The notes under the pieces are model-generated. The model was not told where the DNA came from, searched no databases, and saw only the letters and a list, made by a program, of their open reading frames with translations. From Lunularia cruciata (taxonomy: Eukaryota > Streptophyta > Marchantiopsida > Lunulariales > Lunulariaceae), in assembly GCA_948567375.1 (NCBI GenBank), contig OX419755.1:10111001-10175000 (forward strand): a DNA stretch of 64,000 nucleotides, given 5' to 3'. The position numbers were made by a program, and so were the translations under genes. Shown here in pieces: positions 47,861 to 60,700 of this stretch (the first letter of the stretch is position 1; the number at the start of each line of letters is the position of its first letter).

Positions 47861-49013
47861 ATGATAGTTATAGAGGATACTTGGGAGCTAGATCTTGGAC
47901 CTAAGCTTACAAGAGAGGAAAGAGGAAGAGTTTGGAGGTTCTTGAGGAGCTACACAAGTTATTTTACCTTCAATATGAAGGATTTGGGATCTAGTATTCA
48001 GATTGAGCTAACAAGCAAGACACTAGTTTTTTTATGTCCCTATCAATATAGTGACATGGAGAGAGGATTGATTCAAAGCCAGAGTAGTGACCTTTTTGGA
48101 GGAGATTTCACATGGAGATTATGCATCAACTATAGTGATACGAGCCAAGAAGGATATGCATGGCAACTACACATATAGATAGATATATGGAGATTATTGT
48201 CCTATCAACCAATAGATTAGGGCTGATCAGTATGCCATGCCTACACCAGAGGAGATCTTTGATGTGATTGGGCATGCAAAGGTCTTCAATATTTTGGATC
48301 ATTGAGCAATATATCATCAGTTGCCAATCAAGGAGGAGAATAAGTCCATGATAACATTTTGGGTTATTGATCCTCACAGTAAAGATGTGTTGTATCAATG
48401 GAGGTTCTTACCATTTGGGTTAAAGAACACTTTTGCTGAGTTCTAGAGGGTCATGGACAACATCTTAACTAGATTGGAGTTTTCTTGACACTATATTGAT
48501 GACATTTTGGACTATAGCACTACTATGGAAGACCATGAAGGACATTTTTGGAGGTGTTTGAGAGGCTGAGATCTCATGGGCTCAAATAACATCTTGGGAA
48601 GTGTAGGTTCTTCCACAAGCAAGTTGAGTATTTGGGTCACACTATCTACCTTGGAGGACTTAGTGTTTAGTAGACCAAGGTGGAGGCTATTGCGTGTATT
48701 CCTTGGCCTATAGATATGAGCAGAGTGTGAGCATTCTTTAGGTTGGTGAACTTCTATCATCGCTATGTTAGAGGATTTAATGCCATTGCAAAGGCTTGAT
48801 GAAGCTAACTAAGCTTACACATGAGTGGTGTTGGGAAGATGAGCAAGAGGGAGCTTTTGTAGAGCTCAAGGAGAGGTTGACATCTATTCCTATTTTGAGG
48901 AGACCAATCAAAGGATGGCCATTTTAGGTTCACACTGATTGGAGTATGTTGGGGCTTGGAGCAATGCTCACCCACCATGATGATGAGGATGAGTTTGTGG
49001 TAGCCTATGCTAG

Positions 49014-49741
49014 TGTAATACCAAGAGCTAGCCATATGATCTAAGTGTGAAATTAGGTTTGATAACATTTGGAATGATGTTATACATGATGGCCAAACTA
49101 GATCAGATAGAAGTATCACAAAAATTGTACTTCTACTAATAGAGCATAAAACCAAAATATATTTGAAAACCTTAGAACCAATAGCTAGACATATGATTTA
49201 AAGGTGAGAATTGGGTTGGTAACATTTGGAAGGATGTTACACATGATGGACTGAATAGATCAGAAAGAGATATCACCAAAAGGGGACTTCTCCTAATAGA
49301 GTTGGAACCAAAATATGCCTGAAATCTTTGAAAGCAATTTCAAAGGTCTAAACGGACGAATTAGGCCTCAAACATGTGTAAATTCACCCCCAAAATAGGA
49401 AATGTTGGCCTTCCCTCCCCCTTGTTTTGTCTTGTTGAGAGCTTTCTAATGGTACCTCACCCACATGACTTTGAGATTCCTACATGAAGATTCCCTAAAA
49501 GATTCTCTCCGGTCAAAGCTTGTTTGACCAACCAGATAGGACCAAGATCGACATGTCACCCATCCAAGTAAGTAATCCAAGGGTGGAGCTTGCTGACATG
49601 TCACTTATTTGTGTGCCTAATTCTATGGTGGAGCTTCATTGGAGGAGATACTCTTTGACTATATATAAAGAGAAGGTGCTCCTTTGGGGCACCTTCTCAT
49701 GATGTGTTTCTCTTTAGGTTTCCTATCCTTGGAGCATTACA
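49014..49741 (+). mobile_element. Solo LTR nested in the gypsy RNase H region
   Basis: A 728-bp segment with TGTAATACC at the start and GCATTACA at the end is homologous to the chromovirus 3' LTR. Gypsy RNase H protein sequence stops at its left edge and resumes at its right edge. The flanks (GCTAG and GGTAT) do not match, so the target duplication is lost or the ends are off by a few bases. It is younger than the element it splits. Confidence 0.85.
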
Positions 49742-50521
49742 GGTATTCACTCCAACAACAAAGTATAATTTATATGAGAGGGAGTGTTTGGTAGCAATTT
49801 GGGCAATAGCACATTTTTTATGTTACCCATCATTGGTCATCAACCATTGAAGTGGTTGATAGATTCCAACAAGCTTCAAGGAAGCTTGCATAATGGGCTT
49901 TGATTTTACAAGAGTATGATTTTATGGTCATTCATAGACCTAGAGTGGTGAACCGTGATACGGATAGCTTGAGTAGAAACCCACGTCCTGGCCAAGAGGA
50001 TCAAACCAAAACGTATTTGCATGGTGAGAGAGATGAGGAGATGGTACCAGGTTTGCATGCATGTGCCTTTCTTTGTATTTTTTGAGGCTTTGGTGGTATC
50101 TCTCTCAGCACATAGAGGAGGAGTACTTGAGGTCACAAATCCAAAGAGTGGAGAGTGGTATAGATTAGCAAGATATTCATGATGATGTCTTAGTGGTGGA
50201 CTATCTTTGCATTGGTGTTGTGGGAAGCACAATTGGGGCCAAGGAGAGAGATTGTGTCCTTCAATGAACTAGGCAGTTCAGATTGGAGGGTGGATATCTT
50301 TTGCATGTATGGGAGGATGGTAGAGTGCAAATAGTACCACATCCATCTCAGAGATCATAACTGGTCTATCATGCTCATGAAGAGCTAAGATATTTTGGAG
50401 TAAAGCGTCATATAGCTTACTCTAGAGTCATTATTGATGGTGTAGTATGTAGACCAATGTAAAAAAATTTTTTGCCAAATGTGTAGTTTGTGACCAAGTT
50501 AGAACATCATTCAATGCTCCT

Positions 50522-50875
50522 ATGCCACAATTACACCCACTACCTATCATGGGATTGGGTTACCATTGGAGTTTGGACTTTGTTGGACCTTTATCGTTGA
50601 CTTTGAGACATCATTGGTATGTTTTGGTTATGGTGGAGCACTTCACAAAGTGGACTGAGTTGATGGCACTTCCTAACAAGTCTAGTGAAGGGAGAGCTTA
50701 CTTGTTCCTAGATTGGGTTTTTAGTCATTTTGGTACACCAATTGAGGTTTTGACTGATCAGGGTATAGAGTTCTTGGGGGAGTTTCAAGTCTTGTGTGGC
50801 AAGGCTTTGACTGATCATCATACTACTTCCCAAGATCACCCTGAGGCAGATGGCTTAGTAGAGGGAGTGGTTTAG
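50522..50875 (+). pseudogene. Integrase core of the PHD-gypsy element
   Basis: The 117-codon stretch reads GYHWSLDFVGPLSLTLR, VEHFTKWTELMALPNKSS, HFGTPIEVLTDQGIEFLGEF and HPEADGLVEGVV. The catalytic Asp (SLDF), second Asp (LTDQG) and Glu (GLVEG) of the DDE integrase are all present. Upstream (50370-50500) the HHCC zinc-binding region is partly readable (HEELRYFGVKRH). Stops before and after break the full protein. Confidence 0.8.
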
Positions 50876-51276
50876 ATAGTGAAGAGAGGATTGTAGAAGT
50901 ATGGTTTGCAGAGATGCCACTTAGGAGATTGGGATCTCTCTACTTACCTTGGTTGGCCATGGGTTATCAGTTCAGCCAGCAAGCCTCCTTAGCATCCTCC
51001 TCTCCTTACTTTCTACTCTATGAACAAGATCTAGATTTACCTACAACCATTTGTTGAGATGTTATTGTAGTCTTGGATGATCTAGATGTATAGATGAGTG
51101 TATGTTCTCAATGGATAGAGATCTTTTAGAGAGTGATGCATATGGCCTTTGAGAACTTGGTGATTGCTCAAAATAGGGACACCTTATGCTATACTACCAT
51201 TTGAGGAGGAGGTTATAGACCCTCAATCCATCAATTTCATCCAGGTGACTATGTATATCTACAATAGATAGCACCG

Positions 51277-51618
51277 ATGACACTTGATGTTTCTATAGGC
51301 TGCACTACATTGAGAGTGCATGAGGTTTTGCCATCTAGAGTCCTTGTGTTGGGAGGACATGATGGTGTTATTTGGAAGGATCATGTGCACAATTGTGCCC
51401 CATGCCACCTCTCAAACATTGATGGTACTACAGACCCAAGCTTTGCACTTGTACGAGCAGGCTTGAGGTGTATATTATGCAATTCTTTTGGTGGAGCTAT
51501 TACTATGTTAATATATGATAGATGTTTGAGAGGATGGCATATGGCATGTATAATTCCTCCCCTCACAATAGTTCCTCAGGATAGTGACTATATCTTAGAT
51601 GTACTTGACTATAGCTAG
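51277..51618 (+). pseudogene. PHD-finger-like domain after integrase
   Basis: After a linker (LRVHEVLPSRVLVLGGHDG, then NCAPCHLSNIDGTTDPS) comes RCILCNSFGGAITMLIYDRC and GWHMACIIPPLTIVPQDSD. Cys-x2-Cys, Asp-x-Cys, Gly-Trp-His-x2-Cys and Pro-Pro-Leu are typical of PHD fingers, which bind histone H3 tails. One expected Cys is Tyr (MLIYD) and the last Cys pair is missing, apparently through a small frame-changing deletion near 51590. It lies where a chromodomain would be in chromoviruses. Confidence 0.7.
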
Positions 51619-51760
51619 TTCATCCTTCATATAGGCGACTAACGATGGGACCCAATAGCGCCTAGCCTCTTGATCTTTTTCCCACCATAGGGTATACCAT
51701 ATACTTAGAGTAGATTGCTATATGGAGTTAGAGGGACCTAACTACCAACTAGAGGGCAAT

Positions 51761-52271
51761 TGTGGCACTCTAGAGTCCATGTAGTGGCACTCTAGAGTCC
51801 ATGTATGATTTATGTGTGAATTGTGTTTTTATAGTGTATGATGTTAACAATGATATATATTGTGTAGCAATGTATACATATGATAATTGTCATGTCATTT
51901 GTAACATTACATCTGGATTGCTCAGACTTTGGAATAGTAGTGTTGCTAGTCAATAGTATTTTGATAATTATTCATAGGCTACTTGTTGAAGGATAGATTT
52001 CATGTTCAGGGTACTTACTACATGATGGGGCCCACCGTCACTTGCACCAATTGCACCATCACGTGTGCCATCAGCGGAACCGTTATGGTTAGGGTTTGAG
52101 ACCTAACTCAAGTCCAGGGGATATACTATTGAAGTGCAGTTCTAGAGAGCTCATTCTCTAATGTTGAGTTTTTGAGTTTTTGATTATGTTGGACAAAGGC
52201 AAACAAGCATCACCTGGATTCTCTTAATTAGAGTGGGTGTGGCTTGATTGTAATCATTGTACAATTGTTGA
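51761..52271 (+). mobile_element. Probable 3' LTR of the PHD-gypsy element
   Basis: Starts TGTGGCACTCTAGAG right after AACTAGAGGGCAAT. A tandem GTGGCACTCTAGAGTCCATG is seen at 51762 and 51783. The right end near AATTGTTGACA (52271) is a guess; the 5' LTR was not found. Related U3-like sequence lies at 52290-52440 and 38690-38830. Confidence 0.5.
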
Positions 52272-54650
52272 CAGATTATTAAATAACAAATCAAATACTA
52301 TTTGATTGAATATGATTTGAGTTGTGTAAACAAATTAATTATTATAACATTTTAGAATACATGTGTATGACTTATGTGTGAGTTGTGCTTCTATAATGTG
52401 TGATATTGATAATTATTTATGTTATATAGTATTGTATATATACACAATATAGTAATTATTATAAATTAAATATTAAAATGATAATATTTATTATTAATAA
52501 TTTTAATGGAATATCAAAGATATATATCATCTCATATATATGTTATTTTTACAACATGAATACAATATATAGATGATATTATATTAATAATAATATATTG
52601 AGTGTTCTATATTCTCGATCTTACATTGCAGGTCTCAAATTCAAACCTATAGAACGTAATAAGAAATAAGAGTAATCTACATATATCTAATATTAAATCT
52701 CAAATATTAAATTTTAAAAAAATGAATATCTTCTCTTGAAAGTCTAATGTAAAGAAAAATAAAAATTATATACATAACACTTTTCAAATGTTTATATTCT
52801 AATTTTGGTGAATAGACAAAGAAAAACAAGAGCATATAACACACTTCAAGTTAAATATCATATCAAGCTACGAAATCACTATACATATTAGTGTCATGAT
52901 ACATAATTTTTATTGATTTAATAAAGCAACTTCATTCTATTATTGAAAAGGTCTTGCTTACTCATACGATTGTTAGTCATTTCAGAACCATAATAATAGA
53001 TACTACCTTGTCAATTTAATGAAGCTAGTCAATTCATTGCTATAAAGATCTCACTCACTCTTCTTATTATTATCCATATCTAAGAGATTTCTCTTCAAGA
53101 TTTTCCTTTACATCTATGGTCACAATCAAAAAAGAGCCCTCAGATATGGATTGTAACAATAATATTTGTATTACAAAAATCCATTTGCTATTGCTAGATG
53201 TGATTTATGAATTATTTGGCCATCAAAATTCTCTTTTATTGACAATCATCACCCATAGTGACTCTAGGCTAGCTTCAAATTTCTGCTTGAACCTCACATG
53301 GATCTAGACTAATCAACCCTCATGTAGTCAATATATACAAGCACATCATCATCTAACATGAGTACTAACTGAAATATACATCTATCACTAATATCATACG
53401 TATCCCCTTTCTAACCTTATCTACACTTTAGAGTTCTGACAATTACTCCTAGAAAACATATACATAAACATATGACTAAGACTTAATTATGAATATGTTA
53501 TGTAATAGTCTAGTGTCAACATACGATTAATAAAAATAAGAATAGGTTGTTCTATTGAGGATATGGGTCTAAACTTACTGAGAGTGACGAGAAAATATCA
53601 CTAATAGTAGTTTTTTTGTTATTTTTTTTTAACCTCATGGGTAGGAACTACTCGTAGAAGAGTGTAGTGCACCATAGAGGGTTGCACTGCAAAAAAAGTA
53701 AAAAATTAACAATCACATTCACTACAAATATAATCCAAGTTACTACTAAAGGTGATGGTTCACTTTGTCCCAAAGACATCAAATTTAGAGGCATGTACTA
53801 CACTACCTTAAAGGCATAGCCTCAAAGACATCTTCTAGTTGGTGAAATGCCCTTGACTTTTAGTTCTATGGTACTTGCAATGCTCCAAGCCAACTTGGTT
53901 TCTCAGCACATTGTTTCACTTCTTTGGCCCTCTCAAGAATCAAAACATCTTGATCAAGTGCAACTACACCGTTCTATACTCAAGCACTTATGATCCTACA
54001 ATGAAATTCCTCACCACTACTCCACATATGCATTCATCAACATTCAAAGCAAAGAAATTGGACTTTGGTTGTATGCAAAAGTTACATTGGTAAGTGAAAT
54101 CTGAAATTATTGGGCCAAAGCCTTGCATACAATTCCATACTTTGCCCCAAAGGTACTTAGTGGCTGAGCGGGTTCCAATTAATCTGCTATCTCCTCCTAC
54201 ATCATTCACTTGGGATTCTAATCCTATCTTATCCTAATCTTCTCTGAACTAATTAAGCTTCTTGTGCATATGAAGGAGGTGTCAAGTCTTCCCTAAAGTC
54301 AACTTTGAATTTGTACTCTTCAAACTTACAAAATCAAAGTGGTACTCAGCTGAGAGGTTTTGTACAAACCCAAGGGCATTCCTCCTAAAATATACACAAT
54401 TGCAAAGACTTACATAGCAGCAAAGCATGGTGTAACACCAAAGTCATTCCTCTTAGAATATTACAACTACAATGTGTATAACTAAGAGTAATGTCAACAC
54501 TTAGAAGTACTTTGGGTAACTCTAGTATGATTGTCCCTCCTTTGGGGACGTGAAGTACCTTTGGTCTAGTGCTCTATTGCAAAGGACCTCCTTTGCCCCT
54601 AAACTATCTAAACACTTCTTTGGTCTGATCTATATTGGTTATCTTCAATA
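52272..54650. other. AT-rich, no supported gene
   Basis: Mostly simple AT-rich sequence with one further LTR-like segment (52290-52440). Short open frames (for example 53875-54209) have no motifs. Confidence 0.4.
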
Positions 54651-54699
54651 GGTAGGTGTTACACACTTTGATGAACTTCTTGTCTGAATGTTCTTTCAG

Positions 54700-56040
54700 T
54701 CAAGTGTAAGCTAGTCCATTTGCTCTTCTTCATAAGTTCTTCCCTCCAATTTCAATTTTTGAATCTGTGTCTTTGTGGCCTTCCCTTTGGCCTCCTCCTT
54801 CATCATCTCTATAAAGATCCAACACTTTTCCTCTAAGTGCTGGATAGTCTTCCACTTTGACTCCTCCAAGTATTAATTCTTCATCCTCAATCCCCCCTGC
54901 AATACCTTATGCATTTGGGCTCCATTTGCTTCCTTCTACAACTCCTTCACTTGATGTTCCAGCTGCATGTCCACCTCCTTGTAATACTCGTTCATCTACA
55001 AGTCCAAGGTTACAATCTTGTCATCCTCTAATTTGCTCCAAATGCTCACCACTTCTTTGTCTTTGGCTTGCATTTAGTCTTCATACCTCAACTACATCTC
55101 CTTTTCTCCATCCGTAACTTGCTTAGGCCTAGGTCCAGTTACACTTGAACTAGTTCCTTCTCCTGATCCTTTTATGCTAAACTAAATGAGGCATGTTGTC
55201 TCTTTACCTCAAAGAGCTCCTACATCACTTTGAGGTCCTACATCAAGGAGTTCACTTTCTTTGCTTTGTCCTTGTAATAGTCCCTACCCTTATTGTCTCC
55301 TCACTTGCCTTCTTGGAGTAGAGTTCCTTGTGCATGTTGCGCACCATGGTTGTATAGTCTATGATCTTAGGATTCTCTTCTTGGTATTGGGGAAGAATAA
55401 GCTCAATCAACCATAGTATTGCACCCACCAAATGAATTACAAAATGCACTCCCTCCTTTGTCTATATTGTAGTTCCTTGAGTCTTCTTGCACTTGTCTTT
55501 GGCTGGTACTTTTGGGGAAGGGCCTTTGGATACTTCTTGATCAAGAACCTTGATGTTGACCACTTCTTCCATTTGTTTTTTGCGCTGAGGTTCTTGTTGT
55601 GGCTGCTTCTCCTCCTTTGCTTGCACTTCATCCTATGCTCCGAGTTCTTGATTTGGACCTAATTGTGCTACAGGCCAATAAGAGGTTTCTCTTTCACCTT
55701 TGGCTAGATTCTCTTGCTTGGCACTCGGCTCTAGATTTAGGACAGATTGAGCATCTTCATAATGTTTGCCTTCCTCTCCTGTTCTTGAAGGGTGAATGAT
55801 ACTTCTCCTTCTTCTTCTTCCTAGTATTCCTTGTATTCTTCCTCTTCCAAGTCTTCAGAAGAGACATCAATTGTGCTTAAAAAACTTCATAAAGGCTTCC
55901 ACAATTGCTCTTCATATTGGATCCTTATGACTTCCCACTTGCTACCCATTTTTCTTTTCTCTCACCTTTGGTGGTGCTTTGATCTCATCTGTAATTCCCT
56001 TATTTGCAAACTTCATGTCAATGGTCATTGCTCAAGGTGA
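54700..56040 (-). pseudogene. Decayed coiled-coil protein, minus strand
   Basis: On the minus strand broken frames read acidic/basic helical sequence, such as EELYSKKASEET-like segments near 55310 and EEKCWIFIEMMKEEAKGKAT near 54800, with hydrophobic heptads. Several in-frame stops near 54870-55080 are TAG. It resembles the U2 product in being Lys/Glu-rich coiled coil, but I could not align them, so relationship is open. No family recognised. Confidence 0.4.
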
Positions 56041-57753
56041 TCCTACATCAGGTTACAACATATTCCTCCAATTTTACTCACTTCAGTGAATGAATTCCCT
56101 CTCAAATCCCTTCTGGTTCCCTCCCTCTTCTCCTCTCATGAATAATCTCAAAACTTCTTAGCTCCAAGTCCTAGAGCAAGAATCCCAAGTGCTTGCTTTG
56201 GATCACCTCACTTCTACAATATACAACACACTTATGCACTATGGGATTTATGAGGATGGATTTGAGGATCTTCCTCATGGGTTTTTGGATAAACACCATT
56301 ATGTCTCCAAGGAAGGTTTAGGGATTGTTAGTTGGCTCAAATGTAGGAAGGAATACAAAGGTTTCAAGACATAGAAAATGTCTAGTTGTGCTTGAGATTG
56401 AAGACAAATTTTGCTCTATGAAAAGTGAAATTGGACAATACCCGCTTGGTTTATAGGCAAATTCTCTAGTTACTCTTTAGTACTTTAGTGGCTGGAGATT
56501 TTTTGAGCACTCCTCCACACTTTTCATGCATTTGGTGTACTTCCACATATGCAAAATGTTCATAAAACTATATCTCTCACACATGCAAGGCCGTCACCAA
56601 ATTTGAACCGTCTTTCTGAATGTGAACCATCTCCCTTAGATGCAAATGGTCTTTGGTAGTGGTTTTATAACTAGGTGTTGGCACAATCAAATAAATGTAT
56701 GGTCTTTGGATGCAACTAAGTTTGAGTTAAATTTCCTCCAAGATGAAGTTATTTGGTTGCAATCTTCTCTTGGGTTGAAGTTATTATGGAAAAAAATTCT
56801 TTCTAAAAAATCATCTTTCCGGCAAAGGTTACCTCTGACCACTATTGATATCACACTTTAATTCTGCATTCTTCCTTCATATTGTCTTTGACTTTGGGCT
56901 TCTGCTACTCAAAACTTTGCCTAAACAAACCTAACTCCAAAGTGCATTCAACTTATAGACTTCCTTTCCTAAACATTGAATTAGGCTTTCTTATCTTTAT
57001 GAAAAATAATCAAATTAGGAAAAAAATTTATTTTTGTGACAATGCATGCACCACATGTTCTCTAGATCTAAGCATAGTCTTCATTTCTCCAAGCATCAAA
57101 TTCTTCAATCATTCTTAATCTAAACAAGGATCTTCTCATATCTCACCAATGAATTCATAATTGGCCAAGGATCTCTTCTTCTCTTCTTCAATCCTCATTA
57201 CTATGCAAGTTTCAATCTTGCCTATGCCAACTAAAACATGTTGGAGAAATATTTCTCTCAAGAGAATGTGACATCAATATTCAAATCTCTTGCATGAAGT
57301 CTAACCACACTTTATGCTTGAGAGTATTATCTAATAGTCAAAACAACTCATTTTGAACCCAAAATTTATGCTTTTTGTTAGCTTTTCTCCCAACATTTTG
57401 TCCTGCTTTATGATTGAGTGTTGATGGAGCTTGTACTTTATGCCAATCAAGCACACTAGAAAGCAAGCAAAGAAAATTGCATCAAATGTGATATCTTGTA
57501 TGAATTGGTTCAAGAGGTCATCCAACAACCACCTATGTATTTCATGTTTGGATTTGGGTAATAATGTAAAGAAGAATGTTTGAAATTCCACTAATGCTAC
57601 TTCTTTTGAGGCTTCTCTATCTTGAAAGTATATTTCAGATGGTAGTACATGTGGTATTGATATAGCATGTACCTATACTATAATTTTTAGGGTTTGTACC
57701 TAACATCCAATGGCAATGTTAGTTAGTGTTAGAGTATTTAGGTCTTACCTTTT
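56041..57753. other. Low-CpG stretch with coding-like remnants
   Basis: A minus-strand open frame at 57591-57331 (MEFQTFFFTLLPKSKHEIH...) and broken continuations below it suggest another decayed gene or transposon product. Nothing is recognised. Homology to module U2 starts at 57754. Confidence 0.3.
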
Positions 57754-60700
57754 AAATAACAAGTCATTCATTCCATCAAGATGCTTGCAGCATAGTTAAG
57801 AAGCTTGAGCAACATGATGTGTGAGCCCATTCTTCAACAAAGATTCTGTCAATTATAGATGAAACTAGGAAAAGAGATAGCAGGTTCTTCAGCTAAGTAG
57901 AAACTCTTGATAGTCACTTGAGTAACTTTGGTGTGTTAGAATAGATGATCATCATTCCTCAATCATCATGAGATTATTTGAAGTTTACCATAGACTTATT
58001 ACCGTATATTAACCACACATGATGTGGTACCCACATGTTTTGGTTTTTAGAGTTTCAGGGGTAGGAAGGGATATTAGGAGTAGAAAAGAAGGTTAGTTGT
58101 AGGAAAGGAGTCAGATTTGGATCCAAAGTATGCAATCTGATCCAAGCCAAGGGAGGTGAACTTGTATTCGAATGGAACTTGAATTTGGATTGGAGTTGGA
58201 GTGATGATAGTTCCAAGCCGAGGATACTCAGATCTTAAAGTAAGAAGAAAACTTTGCCTTGGGTTGAAGAGAGCCAATCTGATGGTCCTTGACTGAAAGT
58301 TTTCCTCTGGCCGTACCAACCAACAATTTTTGCGGCATCCACAAATAGCTACCACATGCAACCTCATATTCAAAAGTGACACGATGAAACATGTCGTATA
58401 CATGATTTTTAATTGAAGAATGATCAAAAATTGGAGAGCTATAAAAGCAAGAATTGGCAAAGAAGATTTACAGAGTTCAGTTAGATTAGTCAGGTTAATT
58501 TGGATAGTGCTATAAATCACAGTCAAGTTGTAGGGCGAGTCATCTGGTTGTTGTGTGCAAAAGGTAGTGAGAGCAATCAGGTCAAGATGCCATTCAAGGG
58601 TAAATGTCAGCTTTCAATGATTTTGGTTAGGAAATCCAATAATTTATAGAGTCAACATGATAGCTACATTCCTAGCTTGGAACTAGAATTTTTTGGGGTT
58701 TATGACCAAAATTGCATCTAGCAGTTGTGAGGAGGGTCCAAAAGAAGAGGGAAAGAGAGGGAATCCCACTAGATGGACAAAAGATGATTGGAGGCTCATG
58801 TTGGGACATGATGTAGGAGATCCAATGGGGATTACATTTGATCAGAAATTTGATGCCTCAAAGGAGCCAGATGAGTTAAAGACATCATTCAATGCACTGA
58901 GGAAGAAGAATGGCTACAAGGTGGATACATATGTGGATCCCATAAGACGGAGCATCATTGGAGCTGTAATGGCGATGATGAAGGCAAAGTAAACCACATA
59001 CATGACCAAGCAACAGGTAGTGTTCTTCCATCTGATGTTCAAAGGTGTTAGTATCAACTGGGCGGCTTGTTTCTACCAAAGGACTAGTCAGATGATTTTG
59101 TAGTGGAGGATGCACCTGCCGCCTCATTACTTTGTGCCATTTGCAGCACATTTCTATCTTGAGTTGAATTTAATGATAAAAGAAGAGAGGCAGAGTATGG
59201 TATCACACTTTCATCCTGACTTGAGACAAGAAGCTGATCATGAGGAAGTGAGATATATGACCAAGATGCAAGAGAATGATCAACACTTTGTAAGAACAGG
59301 TAAAGAGAAGGTAATATCTACTGCAGTTCCCAAGCTGAAGAAGTGATTTAGACATGAGGATGTTGTGTTGCATGCTAAGAGGAGGACATGAAGGAGACTC
59401 AACTCAATCTGAGCCACAATGGTGGTAGACTTGTCTTTGGGAGCGGACAAAGAAGGAGCAAAGTCAAACTTGAAGTCAAAAGAAGAGGAAGAACTTATGC
59501 TAAAGACTCAGGATTCAAGTATAGGAAGTGAAGGCAAACCGGAGGTGCAGTAGGATGTCTTGGATGATGAAGATGCACGGTCAGACCAAAAATTTCACAA
59601 CAAAATTGATTGAATGGAAGGTGTAGATGTCCCTTGCATGGACTTGCTGGACCAAGAAACTAAAGAACAGCAAGTCAAGGAACCAATGGTGGTGTTTCAG
59701 TCGGGACCACATTTGCATAGGGGCCAAAAGAAGAGTCAAGCAAAGCCAAGTGAACCCAATGAGGGGAGTAGCAAAGGACTCAGATCTGGAGTTAGGCAAT
59801 CAAGACTTTTTGACCAAGGTTGCAGACAATTTTATCATAAGAAGAAGGTAAGAAGGAGGACAATTCATTTCAAAGAGTAAACTAGTTGTCTAGTGTGGTG
59901 TGTCCCTTGCTGGCATACTTGCAGGAGGAAATGTAGGAGGTGAAAGAAGAGCATCCGGAGGTAAGGACAGAATTGCAAATGGTGAAGGCAATGCATGGAG
60001 AAACTCAAAGTTTGAAGGTGATGTTGACTCAAGTACACCAAGAGGCCGAAGTACTAAGGGTAGATGCAATTGTACAATAACGTACATTGGCAAAACTGCA
60101 GGGGAGTTATGACCAGCAAGGCAAGTTCTTGGAGAGAAAAAGGAGGATCTATGTGAGCAAAAGCAAGAATTGGTGAGAACAAAGGACGAGCTTGATAAGA
60201 TGCAGAATGATCTGTTCCAACAGAGTACTCAAGCCCGAATGCTGGAGCAAAGCATTGCAGAATTGAGTCAGGCTGCCACCAAGAAGGATCGGGATTGGAC
60301 ATTGGAGATGGCAAAGAAGAGCAGCTTCTACACAACCTCATTCAGCAAGCCGGAGTGCAATTATCCAAAAAAGAAACTGACATGAAAGTACCTGAGGAAA
60401 AACATTCTGTGGAGGTGACAAAACTTCGGATGCAGTTGGTGGAGGTGACAACCCAATGCAAGGTTCTTTCATTGAAGAAAGGATCAGATCGGGTGAGGGA
60501 AGTGACTCGGTGGTTCAAAGTGCTGCTTAGCATTGAAGCCAAGGTGGAGTTAGAAGAGTCATACTTACATGAGTTGAAGTTGCAGGTGCGGGAGACTCAT
60601 AAGAAGCAGGTGAAGGACGTAGACATGAATAGCTTGTTAATTTGCCTTAGAGATCATGTTGATAGGAAGGTAGGAGAAGCAGGAGATAACATTTGCCTTG

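Larger units (their letters stand above)
47861..51760 (+). mobile_element. Decayed Ty3/gypsy element with PHD-like domain
   Basis: Plus strand, in order: pre-RT linker (LGPKLTREERGRVWRFL, then IQIELTS and PYQYSDMERGLIQSQ, 47890-48090); RT with FTWRLCINY, YQWRFLPFGLKNTFAEF and YIDDIL (48493-48510); RNase H, first half to FVVAYAS at 49013, then the inserted solo LTR, then KYNLYERECLVAIWA from about 49760; RNase H end (LQEYDFMVIHRPRVVNRDTD, 49905); integrase zinc-binding and core; and a PHD-like tail (51277-51618). Before the 3' LTR lies AACTAGAGGGCAAT. In-frame stops are frequent, for example TAG at 48444-48446 in AEF-stop-RVMDN. Confidence 0.85.

Noticed and set aside
46379-49741. One complete 3.4-kb LTR retrotransposon bounded by the two TGTAAT...ATTACA repeats
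   Set aside because: The pol reading frame continues past the right repeat into integrase, and the left repeat closes a different element with a chromodomain.
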